The notes under the pieces: generated by a model | Database searches by the model: none | The model's input: only the letters and a program-made list of their open reading frames with translations | What the model was told of the DNA's origin: nothing | Part shown: piece by piece, positions 18,818-26,311 of the stretch | Numbering within the stretch: the stretch's first letter is position 1 | How the letters are laid out: every line of letters begins with the position of its first letter | Assembly: GCA_030005635.1 (NCBI GenBank) | Contig: JARUHP010000022.1 | Span: forward strand, 1-64,000 | Length of the DNA: 64,000 nt | Direction: 5' to 3' | Source of the DNA: Deltaproteobacteria bacterium IMCC39146 | GTDB lineage: Bacteria; Desulfobacterota; Desulfuromonadia; Desulfuromonadales; BM103 | Position numbers and translations under genes: made by a program

Positions 18818-18846
18818 TTGACCTAACCCTCAGAATAAACTAATGT
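18818..18846 (+). promoter_or_regulatory. Sigma-70-type promoter of the riboswitch transcript
   Basis: TTGACC at 18818-18823 and TAATGT at 18841-18846 are 17 bases apart. Transcription would start near 18853, just ahead of the aptamer. Confidence 0.65.
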
Positions 18847-18857
18847 AGCCCCTGTTT

Positions 18858-18942
18858 ACTCTCCGATAATAGCAAAGCTAGGGTGACCTAGTGACGCAAA
18901 GCTAGGGGTCACACCGTGACAGCCCAGCCACCGAAGAAGAGT
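18858..18942 (+). promoter_or_regulatory. GEMM-class (cyclic dinucleotide) riboswitch aptamer
   Basis: P1 pairs ACTCT (18858-18862) with AGAGT (18938-18942). P2 is CTAGG-GTGA-CCTAG, capped by a GNRA tetraloop. The conserved joins AGCAAAG before P2 and TGACGCAAAG after it are present, and P3 follows with a GGGG/AGCCC stem. The base just before GCAAA, position 20 in Vc2 numbering as I reconstruct it, is A. In Geobacter that variant is reported to prefer 3',3'-cGAMP over c-di-GMP. The class is well supported; the ligand is inferred. It precedes a terminator and an exported-protein gene. Confidence 0.88.
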
Positions 18943-18960
18943 TAGTGATAAGCACACCTA

Positions 18961-18996
18961 AACGTCTATCTTCGCTATCGGAGATAGACGTTTTTT
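18961..18996 (+). terminator. Riboswitch expression-platform terminator
   Basis: AACGTCTATCT at 18961-18971 pairs perfectly with AGATAGACGTT at 18982-18992, and the T run reaches 18996. It lies 19 bases after the aptamer, so ligand binding probably decides between read-through and stop. Confidence 0.88.
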
Positions 18997-19203
18997 GTGG
19001 GTGCAGGAAAAAATCGCAAGATATTTAAATCAACAACAATTTAGCTCTCACTTTAGAAGCTTTGCACAATGTCATTATGGCTATGTTTCTTAAACCTCTA
19101 AATGAAGAGGCAAGCTTGCAAAGTTATTCTAAACAACGATTTCCAATCGTTACAGTTGCTATCACAAGTTCAAGCCAAGTTTTATTTTTACACGGGACAG
19201 ACT

Positions 19204-19794
19204 ATGAAATATCTTATAATTCTTTGTTTGATTTTGACGAGTTCCAGTGTGTTAGCGTATGACATGCCCCTTAAGACTGTAAATCTCGACAAGAAAAAAG
19301 TGTATCTCGAAGAATTCTTACGACAAGAAGAAGGGGAATCTGCACATAATCAGATCGAGCTTCGTCGAACAACTGATACCCCTGGCAAGATTCAGTTAGG
19401 TTTTGCGATAATGGCATATGGGGACGTATGTGTAAAATACCAAAGAACTAACGTACTCAGCCGTGAGGAAGATTATTATAATCGCTACAAGCGGAACTTC
19501 TATTATGGCAGGGCAGACCTTTTAAACAAAGCCTGTATAGAGTTTGAAAACCAGCCCGTAGGCTCCAACAAATGGATCACACTTGACTTTGACAATGCAA
19601 AAAAGCTTGAAAAGGATGACCAGGAAATAATTAGATTTTCTGTTTCACAGACTGATATCAATGCCGTGATGATAGATATTAATGCCGAAGTAATTAATAT
19701 CACAGAGACAGAAGAAGGCTATACAATAGAAACTGTCGAGGAAGGTTTTTTTAGAAACCAAGGATTAAGTTTTATCTTGAATTCAAGTCGTTAA
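19204..19794 (+). CDS. Exported protein under GEMM riboswitch control
   Basis: This protein of 196 residues has a clear signal peptide (KYLIILCLILTSSSVLA, cut before YDM). The mature part is charged, with few Cys (VCVKYQRTNVLS and LNKACIEFENQPVG), and looks soluble and periplasmic or secreted. I do not recognise the family. I start it at the ATG at 19204 because the signal peptide begins there; an open frame upstream to 19102 has no support. The leader from 18853 carries the riboswitch and terminator, so expression should follow a cyclic dinucleotide. A copy of element R follows the gene. Confidence 0.75.
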   Translation: MKYLIILCLILTSSSVLAYDMPLKTVNLDKKKVYLEEFLRQEEGESAHNQIELRRTTDTPGKIQLGFAIMAYGDVCVKYQRTNVLSREEDYYNRYKRNFYYGRADLLNKACIEFENQPVGSNKWITLDFDNAKKLEKDDQEIIRFSVSQTDINAVMIDINAEVINITETEEGYTIETVEEGFFRNQGLSFILNSSR

Positions 19795-19831
19795 TTATTA
19801 GAAAAGAGGAAAGACCCTCAAAAAAGCCTTC

Positions 19832-19898
19832 TTATTGATAGAGCCATTTAAGAAGAATAAACTATGGCCATCAGGGAACGATTCTTGGTGGCCTTTTC
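19832..19898 (+). repeat. Repeated element R, copy 3
   Basis: TTATTGATAGAG at 19832-19843, then CCATTTAAGAAG, then a hairpin ATGGCCATCAGG with TTGGTGGCC (19864-19892) and CTTTTCTT. It closes the riboswitch-controlled gene. Confidence 0.8.
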
Positions 19899-19906
19899 TT
19901 CCCTTT

Positions 19907-19963
19907 AGTCAGTTAGAATTACACCTTTCTGTAAGTTTGACTGCATCAAAACAATATGAGAAG
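19907..19963. repeat. Second repeat family, copy 2
   Basis: GTCAGTTAGAATTACACC, then AGTTTGACTGCATC and CAATATGAGA. It matches 18728-18785 by eye and again follows element R. Confidence 0.45.
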
Positions 19964-20110
19964 ATTTTTGAGGATTTTGAAGTGTGTCAGGGGCCACCTC
20001 TCTGACATAACTTTCAAGATACCCTAAGGTTTGACCGACTGCAATGATTCCGTTACATTGATAAGTCTTACAATTCCTTGATGAGTTAGAAACTAAGGGG
20101 CATGATTTTA

Positions 20111-20437
20111 ATGGCATCGTATACCTACCATCCAACGATTTGTTTCCAAGGCAAACTAAAAAAAATCCAAAAGCAAGACCCCCCCGGGTTTTTACGAATC
20201 AACAAAGTCATTGAACGCCTGCTTCACAAACCAGATGACGCTGATGGTCGAATGCGTGGTACTCATCATAGTCGATTCAAGAAATATGTTGGGCGTAGAG
20301 ACTATCGTTTGATTTATGAGTGGTGTGCCATCTGCCGTAAAGCAAGTAAGAAGCTAGAAGACCGTTGTGAAAAATGTGACGAGATAGATGATAATAGCGT
20401 GGTCTTCTTTGATATTTTCCACAAGAATGAAGCCTAA
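20111..20437 (+). CDS. RelE-like toxin with a zinc-knuckle insertion
   Basis: This protein of 108 residues has the RelE/HigB order: RINKVIERLLHKPDD, then RFKKYVGRRDYRLIYEW, then VVFFDIFHKNE at the C-terminus. RelE-family proteins are ribosome-dependent mRNA endonucleases. Unusually, two CxxC pairs (CAIC and CEKC) sit in the loop between the last strands, like a zinc knuckle. I choose the ATG at 20111 because AAGGGG is ten bases upstream; the ATG at 20102 is too close to it. No antitoxin-like gene lies directly beside it on either side. It could be a solitary toxin, or a RelE-fold protein of another role. Confidence 0.68.
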   Translation: MASYTYHPTICFQGKLKKIQKQDPPGFLRINKVIERLLHKPDDADGRMRGTHHSRFKKYVGRRDYRLIYEWCAICRKASKKLEDRCEKCDEIDDNSVVFFDIFHKNEA

Positions 20438-20552
20438 ATTATCTTCTCATAAACCAAGCCACTGAAACGCAAAATCGGGTGTTTCAGAATCGGGGTTTTT
20501 ATGACTATAGTAATTTCGCCCATTAACAATATTTTATTCAGAGTGCCTTCAA

Positions 20553-20795
20553 ATGGTTGAAGATCCAATTGCTTTAATGGCTGGAGTGGTTATGATTTTC
20601 ACCCATGTCTGGATGGCGATCGTGGCAAGGGATGATTCCAGAGCAAAAGGCTTTGAGGCGCTTCTGTTTTTGTGCTGTCCACCATTCGCCCTCTTGTATT
20701 ATATGCGAACGCCAAAAAGAAAGAGGAATAGGATTGATTACCTGCACTGGATATTTCTAGCGTCTACGACTGTTGTTATATACAGGGTCTCCTAG
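20553..20795 (+). CDS. Small two-segment membrane protein
   Basis: This protein of 80 residues has hydrophobic stretches near residues 7-25 (LMAGVVMIFTHVWMAIVA) and 36-50 (ALLFLCCPPFALLYY), then a basic loop and a possible third segment at the end. It is not recognised. No strong ribosome binding site is seen. A hairpin CTGAAAC/GTTTCAG lies upstream at 20462-20487. Confidence 0.5.
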   Translation: MVEDPIALMAGVVMIFTHVWMAIVARDDSRAKGFEALLFLCCPPFALLYYMRTPKRKRNRIDYLHWIFLASTTVVIYRVS

Positions 20796-20903
20796 AAACC
20801 ACGCCCCTGAACCTTGATTTCAGATGTGTCAGTGACAGGGTTTCTGTGCCCTGGATTCAAGATGAGGGCTACATCTTTGGAATGTTGTTGAACGGGTGAG
20901 GAT

Positions 20904-21299
20904 ATGCGTAATTTACTAATTATTGAGCATGAAGACAGTGTCAGAACTGACCTTGGATTGTACACGAAGGAGTTGGGTTACAAACCTATTCTTATATCTG
21001 ACCCTTTGGTATGTAATGCAGTTAAGTCTGTAGGGCAACAATGTCATACAAAGAAGCCTTGTGCTGAATTTTTGCTTATTGATAACGATTGTCCAGCTAT
21101 TGATGGCTTCAGCTTGATTGAACTCCAAGCAGAGAAAGGTTGTACAGTAAATAAACAACGAAAAGCACTTATGGCTAGCACGTTAACAGATAAAGAACAT
21201 AAAAAAGCAACCACCCTTGGCTGTCATGTGATTCCAAAACCGGTAACTTATAAAGCTTTAGAAAACTGGTTGAAGGGTCTCGAATCTTCGGCAGGATAG
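20904..21299 (+). CDS. Stand-alone CheY-like receiver protein
   Basis: This protein of 131 residues fits one receiver domain. The acidic pair is in IIEHED (residues 6-11), the phospho-acceptor Asp in LLIDND near residue 58-60, a Thr/Ser in MASTLTD and the conserved Lys in IPKPVT. No output domain is present, so it would act by protein contact. GGTGAGGAT precedes the ATG. No kinase is nearby. The insert SVGQQCHTKKPC between beta-2 and the Asp strand is unusual for the family. A copy of element R follows. Confidence 0.75.
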   Translation: MRNLLIIEHEDSVRTDLGLYTKELGYKPILISDPLVCNAVKSVGQQCHTKKPCAEFLLIDNDCPAIDGFSLIELQAEKGCTVNKQRKALMASTLTDKEHKKATTLGCHVIPKPVTYKALENWLKGLESSAG

Positions 21300-21337
21300 C
21301 CCCATTCCCCACGACTTCTGAGAAGAAAAGCAGCTTG

Positions 21338-21412
21338 TTATTGATAGAGGTCTTTAGGAAGTTCTTTAATCCGCAGAATCAAGGCCACTGGCTCTACGTC
21401 TGGTGGCCTTTT
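21338..21412 (+). repeat. Repeated element R, copy 4
   Basis: TTATTGATAGAG at 21338-21349, then GTCTTTAGGAAGTTC, then AAGGCCAC/GTGGCCTT as a hairpin at 21381-21408 with a T run. It closes the receiver gene. The HTH gene on the other strand ends close by. Confidence 0.8.
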
Positions 21413-21417
21413 TACGC

Positions 21418-21690
21418 TCATGCAGATAACACCAGCTTGTGCTCGTAATCTAGTCGATAGGCAGATGATGTGCTGATGCCATATTGCTCTGCAGTTTCAT
21501 GTTTGCTACAGCCTGGTGTCTCGTAGTCTTTTAGAAGATCTAGGATCTCATGCGTTGTGAGCTTGGGCTTCGCAGCAAAGATACCTCCACTTGTCTTGCC
21601 TTTTCTCCCCCTGCAAGAGAGCGCTCTCGGATCAAGCCCGTTCAAACTCACCAATAGCTGCAACAATGTAGCAGGATTAATAAGACACAT
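21418..21690 (-). CDS. Small helix-turn-helix protein
   Basis: This protein of about 90 residues has a C-terminal HTH: LTTHEILDLLKDYETPG, then SKHETAEQYGISTSSAYRL. The latter resembles the recognition part of recombinase or transposase HTHs. The N-terminal third is basic (CRGRKGKTSGG). It is the only leftward gene among the small genes here. I see no good ribosome binding site, so the start (ATG 21690 or TTG 21699) and the gene itself are less certain. Confidence 0.5.
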   Translation of the reverse strand: MCLINPATLLQLLVSLNGLDPRALSCRGRKGKTSGGIFAAKPKLTTHEILDLLKDYETPGCSKHETAEQYGISTSSAYRLDYEHKLVLSA

Positions 21691-21828
21691 TGCTGTCAAA
21701 TGTGAGGTGCTTTGACCTTCCAGCGTGTTTCCGAGAAGTTCCTGAAATTAGTTTATCTATGGGCTTGACAGAACCTCTTTTCGCGTTAACTTTAGTCAAT
21801 GTTGCCGGTTAAAGAGGAGGCTCATTCT

Positions 21829-22035
21829 ATGTTTATTCCTGTGGTACTTAAAGACGGTCATGAAGAGTTGGTTAGCAAGGACGAACTGCAGTTTTTGATG
21901 TTTAACAAACAGCTCATGTTTTTTAAACGTTCTAATGGATGGGTTGTTCTCGGTCGAGACAAAATGCGTGATCTGAAGGTTCCATACAATGGCGTGGAGC
22001 GGCGGCAACACAGTGTCTTCTCTTTAGATTACTGA
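21829..22035 (+). CDS. Small protein with a YNGVERR motif
   Basis: This protein of 68 residues starts at the ATG at 21829, with GAGGAGG eight bases upstream. The C-terminal VPYNGVERRQH resembles short proteins I associate with Geobacter relatives and the linker before PilZ domains (RR at the start). A PilZ domain itself is absent. The function is unknown. It may be a regulator or a remnant. Confidence 0.6.
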   Translation: MFIPVVLKDGHEELVSKDELQFLMFNKQLMFFKRSNGWVVLGRDKMRDLKVPYNGVERRQHSVFSLDY

Positions 22036-22107
22036 TTATATAAACATTTGATAAATTTCAAAGACCACTTCGATCACAAATTCTGGCAGCTTTTACTCTA
22101 TTGAAGG

Positions 22108-22165
22108 GGCAGTAAGGATTTTGCGATTTGGCCAATTTAATACCGCTCAAACAATACGATAAATG
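22108..22165. repeat. Second repeat family, copy 3
   Basis: GGCAGTAAGGATTTTGCG, then GGCCAATTTAATACCGCTC and CAATACGA. It is similar to 18728-18785, here without element R just before it. Confidence 0.45.
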
Positions 22166-22293
22166 GTAAACTCCGACCTTCTTTTGGCTGTGTTAAATGC
22201 TACAGAACTATGCAGTAGGATTTACAGTCACAAAAAGTCCTCATCTTCTGTGATTACTCACCTAGGCAAACCTATTCTTAAGACTCACCATAT

Positions 22294-23082
22294 ATGGTAA
22301 CTTTCCCTATGAGATTATTCCTTCTTACAATATTACTTTCTCTCCCACTGTCATTTTTTATCCAGTCATGGGCTGTTGAAAGGGCTCCTCTGAAAAATGG
22401 TATGGCAACCGATCACGCGTTGAGCGCCTCTGAACTAAACGAACTTGCTGTCCGTTATGTGACAGGTGATGGCGTTGGCATAAATTATGACCAAGCCAGA
22501 CTTCTGTGGCTCAAAGCCGCAGAGAATGGCCATGCAGGAGCTCAATATAATCTTGGCCAGATGTATTCTACTGGAACGGGTGTTAAAAAAAATTCAGTCG
22601 AAGCAGCGCGATGGTATCAGCAGGCCGCAAACGCAGGAGACTTGCTATCGCAATTCAATCTTGGACTAATGTACGAGACAGGGGCTGGAGTTCAACAAGA
22701 CATAACCAAAGCATTTGCATTATATCGAGAGGCTGCCCTTCATGGCTTGGCCGAGGCTCAGAACTCATTTGGAAGATTGTATGAAATAGGGCAAGGGGTC
22801 GAACAAAATATAGCAGAGGCTAAAAAATGGTATCGATTAGCAGCCTTACAAGGATACGTTTTAGCGCAAAGCAATTTAGGCTTTCAGATTTATGCTGGGA
22901 GAAATAATGAAGGAGACATGGTTGAGGCTTTTGCGTGGCTAACCCTGGCTGCCAAACAAAACAACGCTATAGCCCAAGCCCACCTGCGTGAGTTGACTGG
23001 CAGCATGACAAGAAGACAAATTGAGGCAGGGCAAAGAATGTCTTATGAGTTAAGTTCTGACATAATCAATCATGAAAAATAA
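22294..23082 (+). CDS. Exported Sel1-repeat protein
   Basis: This protein of 262 residues has a signal peptide (RLFLLTILLSLPLSFFIQSWA) and about five Sel1 repeats, such as AQYNLGQMYSTGTGVKKN, SQFNLGLMYETGAGVQQ and AKKWYRLAALQGYVLAQ. The layout matches the Sel1 protein next to pyrC, but the two are clearly different genes. Neither ATG (22294 or 22309) has a good ribosome binding site. A GGCCACC/GGTGGCC hairpin follows. Confidence 0.85.
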   Translation: MVTFPMRLFLLTILLSLPLSFFIQSWAVERAPLKNGMATDHALSASELNELAVRYVTGDGVGINYDQARLLWLKAAENGHAGAQYNLGQMYSTGTGVKKNSVEAARWYQQAANAGDLLSQFNLGLMYETGAGVQQDITKAFALYREAALHGLAEAQNSFGRLYEIGQGVEQNIAEAKKWYRLAALQGYVLAQSNLGFQIYAGRNNEGDMVEAFAWLTLAAKQNNAIAQAHLRELTGSMTRRQIEAGQRMSYELSSDIINHEK

Positions 23083-23114
23083 CTATTTTGTTATGTGTAG
23101 GCTCTGGATTACAT

Positions 23115-23140
23115 GGCCACCTGAAACAGGTGGCCTTTTA
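23115..23140 (+). repeat. Element R hairpin only, copy 5
   Basis: GGCCACCTG (23115-23123) pairs perfectly with CAGGTGGCC (23127-23135), followed by TTTTA. The GATAGAG box is missing here. It acts as a plain terminator for the Sel1 gene. Confidence 0.75.
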
Positions 23141-23254
23141 TGCTTTGTTACATAGCCTTGGCCCATACGGCCTGCCCCTGGTTGCTCTGGCGCTGATACC
23201 TGCTAAAATTCTGGGCAGACCTTAAACATTCCTTCTATTCTCAGGAGTCAACCC

Positions 23255-23803
23255 ATGCCGTTGCTGAAACAAACTACCCTGATTCTCTTTGCGATTCTCT
23301 TCTGTCTCCCCCAGTTTGTTCTGGCTGCCAGTCATGAACTTCATGAACACAACCCGAAGCCGGATGCCGAGCGTGCCCACCACATGGAACCGCAGACCTC
23401 TCAGGGGGCCCAACTTTCTCCCAGTCTGCTGGCCCTGCTCAACCAAGAGATGGGATTGATCCAGCAGGGTATTATGGATATGGTTCCGGCTATCGCTGCC
23501 GGAGAGTGGGCCAAGGTTTCGGCCCTCGGCCAGAAGATCAAGGAGAGCTTTATTCTCAAGCAGAAGTTGACGGAGGCACAGAAAGAGGAGTTGCACCGGG
23601 TGCTGCCACAGCAGTTCATCGAGATGGACATGGACTTCCACAAGTCCGCGGGAATGCTGGCCCATGCGGCAGAGGTGAAGAATGCGGATGTGGTCAATTT
23701 CTACTTTTACAAGATGAATGCCGCCTGTGTCTCTTGCCACAGCAAGTATGCAGCAGAGCGCTTCCCCGGGTTGGTAAAAGGTGGCGAGGAAGGACATCTT
23801 TAA
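23255..23803 (+). CDS. Cytochrome c'-like exported haem protein
   Basis: This protein of 182 residues has a signal peptide (TTLILFAILFCLPQFVLA) and one haem site, CVSCH, near the C-terminus (about residue 160). The body is helical with no other Cys, which is the layout of class II cytochromes (cytochrome c' and relatives), where the haem binds at the end of a four-helix bundle. It would sit in the periplasm and bind gas ligands or pass electrons. CAGGAG precedes the ATG. The next gene starts 13 bases after the stop. Confidence 0.82.
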   Translation: MPLLKQTTLILFAILFCLPQFVLAASHELHEHNPKPDAERAHHMEPQTSQGAQLSPSLLALLNQEMGLIQQGIMDMVPAIAAGEWAKVSALGQKIKESFILKQKLTEAQKEELHRVLPQQFIEMDMDFHKSAGMLAHAAEVKNADVVNFYFYKMNAACVSCHSKYAAERFPGLVKGGEEGHL

Positions 23804-23816
23804 TAGCAGGTTGTAA

Positions 23817-24173
23817 ATGAGTATCTTAACGGATGGTACACAAGAGTTGCATTCGTACCTTTTTAAGGTGCGTGATTCAATTTCTAACAACTTTAGTAAC
23901 CTTGACGCGATCAAGTCTGCGTTGGTTGAGCTGCTCGTCTTCTTATGCTCACCTGAAGGTCGTAATACCGAGAACTGCACTACAACCGATGCTTTCTTCC
24001 ACCTTCATGCTGATTATGGTTTTAACTGGCTTCATCTACCTGAAGAGTTTCAGTTGATTCTGGAAGATATCGGCGGGCAGTTACACGACACTTTGGAGCA
24101 TCCGAACACAGCAGCGAACTTTGAAAGCACTCCGGAGCAGTTGCTAACAAGAATCCATTGTCTGAGTTACTAA
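23817..24173 (+). CDS. Hypothetical acidic protein
   Basis: This protein of 118 residues has no signal peptide and is acidic and helical (LHSYLFKVRDSISNNF, LPEEFQLILEDIGGQLHDTLE). I do not recognise it. GCAGG lies seven bases before the ATG. The short gap after the cytochrome gene suggests a common transcript ending in element R copy 6. Confidence 0.55.
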   Translation: MSILTDGTQELHSYLFKVRDSISNNFSNLDAIKSALVELLVFLCSPEGRNTENCTTTDAFFHLHADYGFNWLHLPEEFQLILEDIGGQLHDTLEHPNTAANFESTPEQLLTRIHCLSY

Positions 24174-24221
24174 CGACCGATCCAGTTTCTTATAAGCCCC
24201 CGTCGAGACAAAACTGGCTTT

Positions 24222-24288
24222 TTATTGATTGAGACATTTAGGAAGCTAAAACTATGGCCACCAGGGTTCGATCCTTGGTGGCCTTTTC
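24222..24288 (+). repeat. Repeated element R, copy 6
   Basis: TTATTGATTGAG at 24222-24233, then ACATTTAGGAAG. The hairpin TGGCCACCAGG with CCTTGGTGGCC (24255-24282) encloses GTTCGAT, then CTTTTCTT follows. Confidence 0.82.
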
Positions 24289-24396
24289 TTAAATGTCAGG
24301 ATTTACAGGAAAACCAATGTTTGTGAGGATTTGACTAAGAAACTTTATGGGCTAGGTTATTAGAAGACTTTTGCCTGTTTTTAAAGTGAGGCTGAT

Positions 24397-25464
24397 ATGG
24401 AGCACGGACTGACTAAGAGGCTTTCATTTCTTGACCGCTATCTAACACTCTGGATATTCCTTGCCATGTTCATCGGTGTTGGTTTGGGTTGGATATCCCC
24501 TGGTATCAAGGATTTTGTTAATACCTTCTCAGTTGGCACAACCAACATTCCGATCGCGATCGGCCTGATTCTTATGATGTACCCGCCATTGGCCAAGGTC
24601 CGCTACGAGGAACTGGGAGAGGTCTTTCAGAACAAGAAAATTCTAGGCATCTCGTTAGTTCAAAATTGGGTGATCGGTCCAATACTGATGTTCGTCCTCG
24701 CTATTGTTTTTCTGCATGGCTATCCGGAATATATGGTCGGGCTGATCATGATAGGTCTTGCTCGCTGCATTGCCATGGTCATTGTTTGGAATGAGCTGGC
24801 CAAAGGCAACACAGAGTATTGCGCAGGTCTAGTCGCCTTCAACTCAATCTTCCAGGTGTTCTTCTATTCGATCTATGCATGGTTCTTTGTAACGGTACTC
24901 CCACCACTGTTCGGTCTAGAGGGAGCTGTTGTAGAAGTCTCCATCGCCCAGATCGCTGAAAGTGTCGCCATCTATCTTGGCATACCCTTTCTCGCTGGCA
25001 TGATTACACGATTTGTCTTGTTGAAGAGGCGGGGACGTGACTGGTACGAGAAGAAGTTTATTCCTAAAATCAGTCCAATCACCTTGGTGGCATTGCTCTT
25101 TACCATCGTTGTTATGTTCAGCCTCAAGGGAGAACTCATCGTTTCCATTCCACTCGACGTAGTACGCATTGCCATCCCTCTGTTGATCTACTTTATCATA
25201 ATGTTTTTGATTAGTTTTTGGATGGGAGTCAAGGTAGGCGCGGACTATTCCAAAACAACTACGGTGGCCTTCACTGCTTCCGGCAACAATTTTGAGCTAG
25301 CCATCGCAGTATCCGTAGCTGTCTTCGGCCTTGATTCGGCTGTTGCGTTTACTGCTGTTATCGGACCTTTAGTTGAGGTCCCAGCGTTGATCGGATTAGT
25401 CCATGTTGCCTTCTGGCTTCAGAAAAAGTTTTTTCTCAAAGAGAATTCATCTGTAAACATTTAA
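24397..25464 (+). CDS. acr3: Arsenite efflux permease, Acr3 type
   Basis: Acr3 exports arsenite across the inner membrane using the proton gradient. At 355 residues with ten hydrophobic segments it fits the family. [18 protein letters not shown] holds the conserved Cys of the transport site, and [18 protein letters not shown] is the other diagnostic stretch. GTGAGG precedes the ATG. No arsR or arsC gene is beside it, which is unusual for an ars locus. A copy of element R closes it, as for its small-gene neighbours. Confidence 0.92.
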   Translation: MEHGLTKRLSFLDRYLTLWIFLAMFIGVGLGWISPGIKDFVNTFSVGTTNIPIAIGLILMMYPPLAKVRYEELGEVFQNKKILGISLVQNWVIGPILMFVLAIVFLHGYPEYMVGLIMIGLARCIAMVIVWNELAKGNTEYCAGLVAFNSIFQVFFYSIYAWFFVTVLPPLFGLEGAVVEVSIAQIAESVAIYLGIPFLAGMITRFVLLKRRGRDWYEKKFIPKISPITLVALLFTIVVMFSLKGELIVSIPLDVVRIAIPLLIYFIIMFLISFWMGVKVGADYSKTTTVAFTASGNNFELAIAVSVAVFGLDSAVAFTAVIGPLVEVPALIGLVHVAFWLQKKFFLKENSSVNI

Positions 25465-25517
25465 CTGTCTTATAACTCTCGACTTGTGAGAGGAAAAACT
25501 GCTGATTATCTGGCTTC

Positions 25518-25586
25518 TTGTTGATAGAGACCTTTAGGGAGACAAAGCAATGGCCACCAGGGTTCGATCCTTGCTGGCCTTTTCTT
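25518..25586 (+). repeat. Repeated element R, copy 7
   Basis: TTGTTGATAGAG at 25518-25529, then ACCTTTAGGGAG. The hairpin TGGCCACCAGG with CCTTGCTGGCC (25551-25578) has the same GTTCGAT loop as copy 6, one mismatch in the stem, and CTTTTCTT after it. Confidence 0.8.
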
Positions 25587-25741
25587 GACTGTTTCACTGT
25601 GATTTTATTTTGAAATTCTGCTATATTCCCGACATAATTTATAAAGCAGTGGTGATGGTTGGCATGCTGGGCTCAAAAATCCATATTCCCAATGCGACAA
25701 AAGCTATAAAACTAATGAATATCTCATGGGCAATCTAATTG

Positions 25742-25987
25742 ATGAAAAAACACGTCATAAGTGTATCTGAAGAAACGATCGCAGAAACCAAGAGGTGCGA
25801 GAAGGACTTCTCGTGTCTGAAGAAGCGAGGCGAAGACCTTTGCCAAATAGAATCTTGTATTAATAGTAAAATTCACTTCATCAAATGCCTCAGCACGACA
25901 AGCTGTTCTTACCAGATTTTTTATGGTGACAGCTGCATTTGTTGTTGCCCAATCCGTAAGGAGTTACACAATCAGCATGGTATATAA
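25742..25987 (+). CDS. Small Cys-rich protein
   Basis: This protein of about 81 residues has eleven Cys, ending in SCICCCPIRKELHNQHGI. I associate this ending (CCCPxRKE) with conserved small proteins of Geobacter relatives. The spacing suggests metal or Fe-S binding, but no known motif fits exactly. No ribosome binding site stands out before the ATG at 25742. Confidence 0.6.
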   Translation: MKKHVISVSEETIAETKRCEKDFSCLKKRGEDLCQIESCINSKIHFIKCLSTTSCSYQIFYGDSCICCCPIRKELHNQHGI

Positions 25988-26148
25988 ACTCACACCTAAA
26001 TATCCTCGCCTCAGTTAGCACAGCAATTCATAAAGCTCACGACTTTCAATAAAATCAATCCCTAACCTGCTTTCGCCGATTGGGGATTTCCTGTAAGCAT
26101 TACTGCACGTCGTTCTAACATGTCCTTGGGGTTTATAGGGCAGGCCTG

Positions 26149-26311
26149 GGAGGCTGTCAAACTTACAATGAACTGGCTACAAATTCGTCTCTTTTGCCCA
26201 TGTTTCAGCTCCTTCTCGGCCAATAACCATGGTTATTACCCTCAAGTAAGCCAAAATCTGTTCTCAAACGGTAAATTTTCTCTTCAGCCCAGATAGTCCG
26301 ACAGGCTGCTA
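26149..26311 (-). mobile_element. MITE-like element, family A, copy 1
   Basis: Read leftward from 26311 it begins TAGCAGCCTGTCGGACTA and continues in close agreement with 41236-41400. Its far end (about 26149-26165) is a decayed version of the inverted repeat. It contains the palindrome AATAACCATGGTTATT and an AAGGAG Shine-Dalgarno-like stretch seven bases before an ATG. It has no transposase gene. The TA at its near end forms part of the TAG stop codon of the cysteine desulfidase gene. Confidence 0.85.

Noticed and set aside
18124-25586. Integron cassette array with attC sites
   Set aside because: The repeats lack the paired GTTRRRY/RYYYAAC core sites and no tyrosine-type integron integrase is in the window. 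The cassette-like layout is kept as an observation without the integron name.
18124-25586. CRISPR array
   Set aside because: The repeats are hundreds of bases apart with genes between them, vary in sequence, and no cas genes are present.
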